DNA of 6,827 bases from an uncultured Ruminococcus sp. (GCA_900543105.1 UQQA01000133.1:1-6827); one strand, 5' to 3'; counted from the first letter of the stretch, positions 1-4,940 are shown. A program made the numbers and translations. The notes: generated from the sequence alone by a model not told the origin.

Positions 1-43
1 AAGATTGTCGGCTTGATTTTTTCCAAATTTTAAATGGTACTTA

Positions 44-92
44 GTATAAAAATCCGCCGATGTTACAGCAAATATCGGCGGATTTTTTATAC
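44..92. terminator. Intrinsic terminator of an upstream unit, possibly bidirectional
   Basis: An 11-bp perfect stem, AATCCGCCGAT (51-61) with ATCGGCGGATT (74-84), encloses a 12-nt loop. It is followed by a T run (83-88), and the arms extend outward through GTATA (44-48) and TATAC (88-92) with one bulged base. Runs of A before and T after the GC-rich core allow termination from either side. A reading frame from base 1 stops at TAA 31-33, ten bases before the hairpin, so this may end a gene truncated by the window edge. That tail is too short to call as a gene. Confidence 0.85.
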
Positions 93-137
93 GAAAAAAA
101 TAAGCTGACAGCATACCCCCTGAGAGATCTTTTGGTG

Positions 138-143
138 TATAAT
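138..143 (+). promoter_or_regulatory. Probable -10 box for the lipoprotein operon
   Basis: A perfect TATAAT lies 28 bases upstream of the lipoprotein ATG and just after the upstream terminator. No good -35 hexamer is found at 15-19 bp spacing, where the sequence is a C-rich stretch. CTGACA at 105-110 is too far away. The promoter may therefore need an activator or be weak. Confidence 0.5.
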
Positions 144-171
144 GTAAAAAAATGAATTAGGGGGAACTCTT

Positions 172-591
172 ATGAAAAAAGTTTTATCGGCAGTAATGGT
201 TATTTTTGCAGTAATGGCACTGTCTTCCTGCGCAAAAAGCTATGATGAACAGCAATCGATCGCCACCGCAAACGCCAAGCAGATCTATGTTGCAGTCAAC
301 TCCGCGCTTAAAGATGACCCAAATATACAGATAACCAGAGATTATGTTTACAATATGGCGGAAGGAGTTGTAAATGTATCATTTGACGGAACAAATGTAA
401 CAGACCTCGGTGAATGGCTCGGTAATAATTACAAGGGCTATTATTATGTTAAGTTAAACCCCGAAAAGCACACAGTTAAGTATGCTTTATGGTCAGACCA
501 CAGTATCGACCTTGATTATTATGAATATGTTGACTACACCGACAGAGCCTACTTTGACGGAACAGAACACGCCATAGGCTACTGGGGTTAA
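172..591 (+). CDS. Small secreted lipoprotein of unknown function (139 aa)
   Basis: The N-terminus is a textbook lipoprotein signal peptide: MKK, a hydrophobic stretch over residues 4-17, then the lipobox LSSC with the lipidated cysteine at residue 20. The mature part of about 119 residues should sit on the outer face of the membrane. It begins with a charged, helix-prone segment (about 23-48) and continues with an aromatic-rich region (Tyr-, Asp- and Trp-rich, 85-139). The order of a helix with 'ANAKQIYVAVNS' followed by a GYYYVKL...VKYALWS strand pattern resembles the ectodomain of prepilin-like proteins I recall from Ruminococcus. That is an inference from memory, and the protein lacks a prepilin cleavage site. 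The start is supported by AGGGGGA at 159-165, seven bases before the ATG. Its TAA overlaps an ATG of the next frame by one base. I do not recognise a named family. Confidence 0.8.
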   Translation: MKKVLSAVMVIFAVMALSSCAKSYDEQQSIATANAKQIYVAVNSALKDDPNIQITRDYVYNMAEGVVNVSFDGTNVTDLGEWLGNNYKGYYYVKLNPEKHTVKYALWSDHSIDLDYYEYVDYTDRAYFDGTEHAIGYWG

Positions 592-608
592 TGATCGGAG
601 GGATAAAA

Positions 609-812
609 ATGGCAGTTGTACTTTTTATCGTTTATATGTTTATCGGCATCAAGGGCGTGAATTATTTCAAGACTGAGATACTCGGCATCGTAGCCGAATA
701 TGATACGATCGTGGGGCATTTGATAAAACCTGTCGTTTATGGTGTACTGCTCGGCTGGATAGCCGCACCGATATCTTTCCTGCATTGGCTTTTTGTCGGC
801 AGAAACAGATAA
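609..812 (+). CDS. Small two-segment membrane protein of unknown function (67 aa)
   Basis: This short, strongly hydrophobic protein has one hydrophobic segment at the very N-terminus (residues 2-15). A second, longer one lies near the C-terminus (about 42-62, VVYGVLLGWIAAPISFLHWLF), and the protein ends in a basic tail GRNR. It is probably a two-pass inner-membrane protein. An in-frame ATG at 591 overlaps the stop codon of the lipoprotein, but the ATG at 609 is preferred because GGAGGGA (597-603) sits five bases ahead of it. The gene is translationally close to the lipoprotein and shares its terminator, so the two probably form one operon and may work together at the membrane. No family is recognised and no function is proposed. 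Confidence 0.7.
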   Translation: MAVVLFIVYMFIGIKGVNYFKTEILGIVAEYDTIVGHLIKPVVYGVLLGWIAAPISFLHWLFVGRNR

Positions 813-822
813 ATACATAGTC

Positions 823-850
823 AAAGGGTGCAAACGTCTGCACCCTTTTT
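823..850. terminator. Intrinsic terminator between convergent genes
   Basis: A 10-bp perfect stem, AAAGGGTGCA (823-832) with TGCACCCTTT (839-848), closes a 6-nt loop and runs into TTTTTATTTTAT on the plus strand. It ends the lipoprotein operon. It also lies just beyond the minus-strand regulator stop (854-856) and may serve both units, although the minus-strand U tract is weak. Confidence 0.9.
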
Positions 851-853
851 ATT

Positions 854-1519
854 TTATAACAGCCTGAACCTATTCTTCTCAAACTCAATAAGCCCCTCAT
901 CACGAAGCTTGCACAGCTCGTTCGACATTGCGCTGCGGTCTACGGACAGAAAATCCGCAAGCTGCTGACGGTTGAACGGTATGGAAAACGCGCCGCTGTT
1001 CTGCCGCTTCGCTTCTTCGGAAAGATAGGCTATCAGCTTTTCGCGTGTTGTGCGGCGCGACATATACCCGAGCTTTCGGACAAGCTTTCGGTTCTTTTCC
1101 GAAATCGCGAAAAAGAGATTTTTTACCGCCATTGCGTGAAATTTGCAGCCGTTCGGACATACCGTCAGCAGCTTGCCTATATCAAGGAATATCACGGCGC
1201 TGTCCTCGACCGCAAGCACATCATTCATCAGCGGCCCGCTCTCGGGAGCGGCGTAAGCTTCACCGAACATCTCGCCGACACCTACCATACTTATTATACT
1301 GCGGTTACCCCAGTAATCGTCACGCTGAATGTGCAGTTCGCCCTTGACGAGCATCATCAGCCGCTCAATGCGCTCGCCCTCGCGCAGAACATACTCACCC
1401 TTTTTATATGTGCAAAGCCTCGCCTGCAAACAGCCGAGCATCGCCTCGATATCTTCGTCCGAAGCGCCCGAAAAAAGCTGTGTATTTTTCAGTATGGGAA
1501 TATATCTCTTCATAAGCAT
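854..1519 (-). CDS. Crp/Fnr-family transcriptional regulator
   Basis: This 221-residue protein has the normal family architecture: a cyclic-nucleotide-type beta-roll (about 15-115), a long dimer helix (about 127-150) and a winged helix-turn-helix (about 155-215). The roll keeps the G86-E87 pair (FGE), but no arginine is present in 88-100, where CRP has its phosphate-binding Arg-Ser. cAMP is therefore an unlikely ligand. Four sensor-domain cysteines stand out: C30, C36, and C121-x3-C125 followed by H128, with C203 in the HTH. The FNR N-terminal cysteine cluster is absent. The recognition helix VDRSAMSNEL has Ser196 and Asn200 where CRP has Glu181 and Arg185, so the DNA site should differ from TGTGA. 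It is divergent from the ferredoxin gene, which is its likely target. An alternative start is ATG at 1513 (219 aa, MKRYIPIL), which would place GAG (1522-1520) six bases upstream; the two starts are hard to separate. Confidence 0.93.
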   Translation of the reverse strand: MLMKRYIPILKNTQLFSGASDEDIEAMLGCLQARLCTYKKGEYVLREGERIERLMMLVKGELHIQRDDYWGNRSIISMVGVGEMFGEAYAAPESGPLMNDVLAVEDSAVIFLDIGKLLTVCPNGCKFHAMAVKNLFFAISEKNRKLVRKLGYMSRRTTREKLIAYLSEEAKRQNSGAFSIPFNRQQLADFLSVDRSAMSNELCKLRDEGLIEFEKNRFRLL

Positions 1520-1528
1520 CTCTTTTCC

Positions 1529-1542
1529 GTTGTAAAAACAAC
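1529..1542. promoter_or_regulatory. Candidate Crp/Fnr-type operator GTTGT-N4-ACAAC
   Basis: This is a perfect 14-bp palindrome, GTTGTAAAAACAAC, with the 5-4-5 half-site layout typical of Crp/Fnr sites. Its centre falls at -41.5 if ferredoxin transcription starts at 1577, seven bases after the end of the TATAAT at 1565-1570. For the regulator's own promoter it lies at about +10 to +23, a position suited to autorepression. A third half-site, GTTGT at 1549-1553, makes an overlapping ACAAC-N6-GTTGT palindrome (1538-1553). The divergent Crp/Fnr protein is the natural candidate binder, by inference. Confidence 0.6.
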
Positions 1543-1557
1543 CGACTTGTTGTAAAT

Positions 1558-1586
1558 ATTATATTATAATCTTATCAGAAAGTCAA
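1558..1586 (-). promoter_or_regulatory. Promoter of the Crp/Fnr regulator
   Basis: On the minus strand, TTGACT (1586-1581) is separated by exactly 17 bp from TATAAT (1563-1558), a near-consensus sigma-A promoter. Transcription would start near 1551, giving a leader of about 32 bases. A second minus-strand TATAAT at 1568-1563 is too close to this -35 to use it. Confidence 0.75.
1565..1570 (+). promoter_or_regulatory. -10 box of the ferredoxin promoter, no -35, overlapping the divergent promoter
   Basis: A perfect TATAAT lies 60 bases before the ferredoxin start. The -35 region at 17 bp spacing (1542-1547, CCGACT) is poor, as in activator-dependent promoters. The -10 boxes of this promoter and of the minus-strand regulator promoter are only one base apart, so RNA polymerase probably occupies one or the other. 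Confidence 0.6.
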
Positions 1587-1629
1587 GAAAACCGAACTTT
1601 CATTTTTTGAAAACAAGGAGAAAACGAAA

Positions 1630-2334
1630 ATGATAAGAAAGATAATAAAAATAGACGAAGAAAAATGCAACGGCTGCGGACTTTGCGCCGATGCCTGCCA
1701 CGAGGGTGCTATCGACATTGTTGACGGCAAGGCAAAGCTTATGCGTGAGAATTACTGTGACGGACTTGGCGACTGCCTCCCTGCCTGCCCCGTGAACGCT
1801 ATCTCTTTCGAGGAGCGCGAAGCGCCTGCTTATGACGAAGCGGCTGTTCTTGCGGCGAAGAAAGCCAAGGAAGCAAAAAAGAGCGGCGTTCTCCCCTGCG
1901 GCTGCCCCGGCTCACAGTCAAGAGCTATCAGGCACGAAACAGCACCTGCTCCGACAGCATCTGTCCCCGGTCAGCTTTCACAGTGGCCCGTTCAGATAAA
2001 GCTTGTTCCCGTTTATGCTCCGTATTTTGACGGCGCAGACGTTCTCGTTGCCGCAGACTGCACGGCTTATGCTTACGGCAGCTTCCACAATGACTTCATC
2101 AGAGGCAGAATAACCCTTATCGGCTGTCCGAAGCTTGACGAGGGCGATTACGCCGAAAAGCTTACCGCGATCTTTGCAGGAAATGACATAAAGAGCATTG
2201 TCGTTACACGAATGGAAGTCCCCTGCTGCGGCGGCATCGAAAACGCCGTAAAGAGAGCGCTCAACGCCTGCGGAAAGAATATTCCGCTGAGAGTTGTGAC
2301 TATTTCCGCTGACGGAAGAATACTTAACGGCTGA
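1630..2334 (+). CDS. Ferredoxin-domain iron-sulfur protein (234 aa)
   Basis: Residues 5-62 are a bacterial two-cluster ferredoxin fold. The first motif is complete: C13-x2-C16-x2-C19-x3-C23. The second is C43-x5-C49-x3-C53-Pro, with Leu46 in the place of the usual second cysteine, so one cluster should be [3Fe-4S] or use a ligand from elsewhere. A linker of Ala, Lys and Pro follows, with CGC at 90-92. A conserved-looking C-terminal domain (about 115-234) carries C144, C166, C199-C200-Gly-Gly and C214. I recall this whole arrangement from clostridial proteins annotated as 4Fe-4S ferredoxin or ATP-binding protein, sometimes near Crp/Fnr regulators and hybrid-cluster protein. No hcp lies in this window. 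The likely role is cytoplasmic electron transfer or redox/nitrosative stress response (inference). AAGGAG at 1615-1620, nine bases upstream, supports the start. It is probably activated by the divergent regulator. Confidence 0.88.
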   Translation: MIRKIIKIDEEKCNGCGLCADACHEGAIDIVDGKAKLMRENYCDGLGDCLPACPVNAISFEEREAPAYDEAAVLAAKKAKEAKKSGVLPCGCPGSQSRAIRHETAPAPTASVPGQLSQWPVQIKLVPVYAPYFDGADVLVAADCTAYAYGSFHNDFIRGRITLIGCPKLDEGDYAEKLTAIFAGNDIKSIVVTRMEVPCCGGIENAVKRALNACGKNIPLRVVTISADGRILNG

Positions 2335-2453
2335 ATTTGATGCAATAGCAAATTAGGACGATGCAGCATTTTATTCCGACACTATATGTCAGTAAAAACA
2401 GTATTTTCTGAATTGGTATTTTCCGTTCATTTCCCATAGCTGTTCATATTGCG

Positions 2454-2498
2454 TTGCAGATAATATATACTCACTTCGTTCGCATATATTATCTGCAA
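2454..2498. repeat. Perfect 15-bp stem-loop, repeat-like
   Basis: TTGCAGATAATATAT (2454-2468) is followed 15 bases later by its exact reverse complement (2484-2498). The loop contains CTCACTTCGTTCGC. There is no T tract on either side, so it is not a standard terminator. The long perfect stem and distinctive loop suggest a dispersed palindromic element or a very small MITE-like repeat, but only one copy is in this window. Confidence 0.65.
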
Positions 2499-2525
2499 GG
2501 ACAGTTTATTTGAAGAAAAAAGAAT

Positions 2526-2604
2526 GGCGCAATTCACATTTTAGGTTAAACGGAACCGATTTCTCATGTTCTGTTTTACCTCTGGAGTGTGAATTGCGCC
2601 TTTT
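2526..2604. repeat. Long interrupted hairpin with 13-bp perfect inverted ends; terminator-like
   Basis: GGCGCAATTCACA (2526-2538) pairs perfectly with TGTGAATTGCGCC (2588-2600). After an internal loop, a second helix forms between AGGTTAAACGGAAC (2543-2556) and GTTCTGTTTTACCT (2568-2581), with one mismatch and one G-U pair. TTTTATTT follows on the plus strand, and on the minus strand ATTCTTTTTT follows. It could act as a bidirectional terminator closing the ferredoxin unit, or be a short mobile element with inverted ends. No target-site duplication is evident. Confidence 0.6.
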
Positions 2605-2674
2605 ATTTGTTAGTGATTTCGCTATTGCGGCAGAACTTTTTGCTGTTAGTTTAGGAAATTTCGCTCTCTGCTAA

Positions 2675-2689
2675 AGGTCAAATTGACCT
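2675..2689. promoter_or_regulatory. 15-bp palindrome AGGTCAA-N-TTGACCT, possible operator
   Basis: This perfect 7-bp inverted repeat around a single base has the size and symmetry of a dimeric repressor site. No promoter could be assigned to it, and it lies about 130 bases before the exporter promoter. It may equally be the edge of the GC-rich patch that follows. The function is unknown. Confidence 0.25.
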
Positions 2690-2817
2690 GCGACAAGGTG
2701 GCTACTCGCCCCCTTGACCCCTCGCAAGCTGTGCTCAGCTTGACCGGCATTTTGCTTCGCAGCATTTTCCTCGGTAATTTAGCGTTTCGTTTTCTCAGAA
2801 TTTTTTTTCAAAAACCC

Positions 2818-2846
2818 TTGACAACGGTTTCCAACCGTGATATACT
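2818..2846 (+). promoter_or_regulatory. Strong promoter of the leader-exporter unit
   Basis: A perfect -35 TTGACA (2818-2823), an ideal 17-bp spacer and -10 TATACT (2841-2846) make the best promoter in the window. Transcription should begin near A2853, 27 bases before the leader peptide start. No other promoter lies between it and the first transporter gene. Confidence 0.85.
2824..2838. promoter_or_regulatory. Palindrome in the promoter spacer, candidate repressor operator
   Basis: ACGGTT-TCC-AACCGT is a perfect 6-3-6 inverted repeat that fills most of the 17-bp spacer between -35 and -10. A protein bound here would block RNA polymerase. The repressor is not identifiable, and no regulator gene is adjacent. 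A MerR-type activator is less likely because the spacer is already optimal at 17 bp. Confidence 0.5.
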
Positions 2847-2879
2847 CAAAACATCATATTTTGAAAGGAGGCGGGCAGA

Positions 2880-2963
2880 ATGTTCGTAAATATCTTAAAC
2901 ACATCAAACTATCATTACGGCATTTTTATGGGAAAAAGAACGCTGCCCGTCCTTGCGGACTAA
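2880..2963 (+). CDS. Leader peptide (27 aa) upstream of the ABC exporter
   Basis: An ATG at 2880 is preceded by AAAGGAGG (2864-2871) with 8-nt spacing, the strongest ribosome binding site in the window. The frame runs 27 codons to TAA at 2961-2963. The peptide starts MFVNILNTSNYHYGIFMG and ends KRTLPVLAD. It lacks a convincing signal peptide or membrane segment. Placement between a strong promoter and an intrinsic terminator that precedes an exporter argues for a regulatory leader whose translation matters more than its product. Such leaders (for example BmrB before bmrCD in B. subtilis, and erm leaders) sense ribosome-targeting drugs by stalling. I do not recognise this sequence as a known arrest peptide. 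An independent small protein is the alternative. Confidence 0.7.
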   Translation: MFVNILNTSNYHYGIFMGKRTLPVLAD

Positions 2964-2976
2964 AATTTGGGTATAT

Positions 2977-3024
2977 AAAAGCGTCCCTGCTGTGCCGAAC
3001 AGGTACAGTCAGGGGCGCTTTTTT
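2977..3024 (+). terminator. Attenuator terminator between leader peptide and exporter genes
   Basis: AAAAGCGTCCCTG (2977-2989) pairs with CAGGGGCGCTTTT (3010-3022) with one G-U pair. The helix continues past one bulged base through CTGTGCC (2990-2996) with GGTACAG (3002-3008), leaving a 5-nt loop. A run of six T (3019-3024) follows. This is a strong intrinsic terminator starting 13 bases after the leader stop and ending 26 bases before the exporter ATG. That gap is too short for another promoter, so exporter transcription must read through it. Confidence 0.88.
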
Positions 3025-3050
3025 GCGTTCAAACAGAAAGGGGTAACATA

Positions 3051-4940
3051 ATGGCTTACTTTACGCAGACGGAAAAAGAAGAGAAAAAAGACGAGCTTCA
3101 CAAGGAATACGGCGTTATAAGCAACTGTATCTACATACTGAAAAGGTTCGTCAAATACCGTAAGTCGCTGATATTTTTCCTGCTGACGGGAACGTTCGCG
3201 GCGGCTTCGATGTCCTATATCTGGAGCTTTATCGGAAAGCTTGTCATCGATATGATACAGTCGAGCGCAGGCGGCGGAAACATTGTTCCGCTCATAAAGC
3301 TTGTGACCGCGACGAGCCTTGCGGAGCTTTTCATAATGTGGCTCAACACGGTATCATCGACAAAGCTTGGCGTAGGCTTTACCTATATCCGACTTATGAT
3401 AGTCAAGGAGCGCATTGCGAAAACGCTCGGAATGGATTATGAATCACTTGAAACGCCCGATATGCTCGACCGGCTTCAGAAAGCCAAGCGTGCGACTGAC
3501 GGCGACTGGGTGGGCGTTCAGGGAATGATGACCTTTATGCAGGTTCTTCTCACGCAGATAATTTCCATTATCATCGCAGTTGTCATTATGACAAGCTTTG
3601 ATCCGCTCATAATTCTGGTCATTGCTGTGCTGTCCGTTATCCAGTATCTTTACTTTGAATATATCCGCAAAAAGGATAAAAAGGAAATGTGGGACGCTAT
3701 GATGCCTCACTGGCGAAAGCTTGAATATATGGAAACAGTAACGACCGATTTTTCCTACGCAAAGGATATTCGCCTTTTCGGAATGAAGAATTTTCTCTCA
3801 AAAAGACAGCACGAGGTATACGATGAGGAGCTTTCACACTGGATAAAGTCACGCCAATACTGGATATACAACTCGATATTCTCGCACGGAATATCGCTCA
3901 TTCGTCAGCTTATCATCACGGGCTGGCTCGTTTACGGCGTTATAAAGGACGGACTTTCGATCGGCGACTTCACGCTCTATCTTGCCAGTGCAGGTGCATT
4001 TTCCAATGCGGTAAGCCAAGTCCTCTCGGCACTTTCGGGTCTGAGAGAGCGAAGCGCACACACGGACGATTACCGCAGCTTTATGGACATTCCAACGAGC
4101 GAGGACAAGGACACTATCCCCGTTCCGAAGTCCGACCGCTATGTTTTCACATTCGAGAATGTTTCGTTCAAATACAAGGGTCAAGACAAGTATGCGCTGA
4201 AAAATCTGGATCTGACCCTCGAAGCAGGTGAAAAGCTTGCCGTTGTCGGCTTGAACGGCGCAGGCAAAAGCACGTTTATCAAGCTTCTCCTGCGGCTTTA
4301 CGATGTCACCGAGGGACGTATACTTATGAACGGAACGGACATACGCCGATTTAACAGAGCAGAGTATTACCGGCTGTTTTCGCCTGCATTTCAGGACGTG
4401 ACCGTGTTCGCATTTCCAATGGCGGAGAATGTTTCGATGGACCCTCCCGATGAAACGGACAAAGCAAAGGCTGATAAGTGCCTGCGTGAAGCGGGACTTT
4501 CCGAAAAGATAGACAGCCTTTCCAAAGGCATCGACACCGAGCTTCTCAAGGTTCTCTACGATGACGGCGTTGACCTTTCGGGCGGCGAAAAGCAGAAGCT
4601 TGCCCTTGCAAGGGCTCTTTACAAGGGCAGTAATGTGATAGTTCTTGACGAGCCTACAGCCGCACTCGATGCGCTCGCCGAATACAAGCTTTACAAGAGC
4701 TTCAACGGACTTGTCGGCAACAGAACGGCGGTCTATATCTCGCACCGACTTTCCTCAACGCGTTTCTGCGACCGAGTTGCGATGTTTAAGGACGGCGAAA
4801 TGACCGAAACGGGAACTCACGATGAGCTTATGGCGAATAACGGCGATTATGCCGAAATGTTCCGCGTTCAGGCGCAGTATTACATCGAAGACAAGGACAT
4901 TTTCGACGGCGAAGTGACCGAAGCCGCCGTTGCCGACTGA
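3051..4940 (+). CDS. ABC exporter half-transporter A, fused permease and ATPase (629 aa)
   Basis: This protein has the exporter layout: an N-terminal cytoplasmic segment, six predicted membrane spans (about 38-60, 78-100, 160-180, 184-203, 278-298, 305-328) and a C-terminal nucleotide-binding domain (about 365-610). ATPase motifs are complete: A-loop Tyr375, Walker A GLNGAGKST (400-408, Lys406), Q-loop Gln448, signature LSGGE (509-513), Walker B ending D533-E534, D-loop ALD (538-540) and switch His565. No C39 peptidase domain precedes the membrane part, so it is not a peptidase-type bacteriocin exporter. AAAGGGG at 3037-3043 fixes the start. It is followed 14 bases later by a related half-transporter, so a heterodimer is likely. 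Expression depends on read-through of the attenuator just upstream. The substrate (drug, peptide or lipid) cannot be told from the sequence. Confidence 0.93.
   Translation: MAYFTQTEKEEKKDELHKEYGVISNCIYILKRFVKYRKSLIFFLLTGTFAAASMSYIWSFIGKLVIDMIQSSAGGGNIVPLIKLVTATSLAELFIMWLNTVSSTKLGVGFTYIRLMIVKERIAKTLGMDYESLETPDMLDRLQKAKRATDGDWVGVQGMMTFMQVLLTQIISIIIAVVIMTSFDPLIILVIAVLSVIQYLYFEYIRKKDKKEMWDAMMPHWRKLEYMETVTTDFSYAKDIRLFGMKNFLSKRQHEVYDEELSHWIKSRQYWIYNSIFSHGISLIRQLIITGWLVYGVIKDGLSIGDFTLYLASAGAFSNAVSQVLSALSGLRERSAHTDDYRSFMDIPTSEDKDTIPVPKSDRYVFTFENVSFKYKGQDKYALKNLDLTLEAGEKLAVVGLNGAGKSTFIKLLLRLYDVTEGRILMNGTDIRRFNRAEYYRLFSPAFQDVTVFAFPMAENVSMDPPDETDKAKADKCLREAGLSEKIDSLSKGIDTELLKVLYDDGVDLSGGEKQKLALARALYKGSNVIVLDEPTAALDALAEYKLYKSFNGLVGNRTAVYISHRLSSTRFCDRVAMFKDGEMTETGTHDELMANNGDYAEMFRVQAQYYIEDKDIFDGEVTEAAVAD

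Larger units (their letters stand above)
2335..2817. other. Intergenic stretch without a convincing gene
   Basis: Apart from the last 34 bases before the exporter promoter and the hairpins listed separately, no reading frame here has both a credible ribosome binding site and a protein-like composition. The first 120 bases are AT-rich, with only a weak AATTTG/CAAATT hairpin (2334-2354) after the ferredoxin stop and no T tract. The 2454-2498 and 2526-2604 hairpins, a 15-bp palindrome at 2675-2689 and a GC-rich patch (2685-2770) are the only structure seen. The mix looks like accumulated intergenic repeats or an old insertion scar. Confidence 0.6.

Noticed and set aside
1..33. Possible tail of an upstream gene ending at TAA 31-33, just before the first terminator
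   Set aside because: Only ten codons are visible and another frame also stops nearby at 40-42, so the reading frame cannot be established.
1045..1555. Plus-strand open frames of 100 and 139 codons antisense to the regulator
   Set aside because: They are shadows of the Crp/Fnr gene with no ribosome binding sites and no protein-like features.
2335..2817. Riboswitch, structured RNA gene or CRISPR array in the long intergenic region
   Set aside because: There are no repeated spacers, tRNA-like folds or recognisable riboswitch cores, only simple hairpins.
2683..2889. Plus-strand frame of 68 codons across the GC-rich patch and exporter promoter
   Set aside because: It has no ribosome binding site, runs through the TTGACA/TATACT promoter, and its end overlaps the leader start in another frame.
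2837..3046. Plus-strand frame of 69 codons across the leader and terminator
   Set aside because: It starts inside the -10 region, upstream of the predicted transcription start, and runs through the terminator hairpin. The 2880-2963 frame has the strong ribosome binding site instead.
3849..4745. Long minus-strand open frame (298 codons) opposite half-transporter A
   Set aside because: It is a shadow of the ATPase-encoding frame with no family resemblance. The plus strand carries complete ABC motifs.
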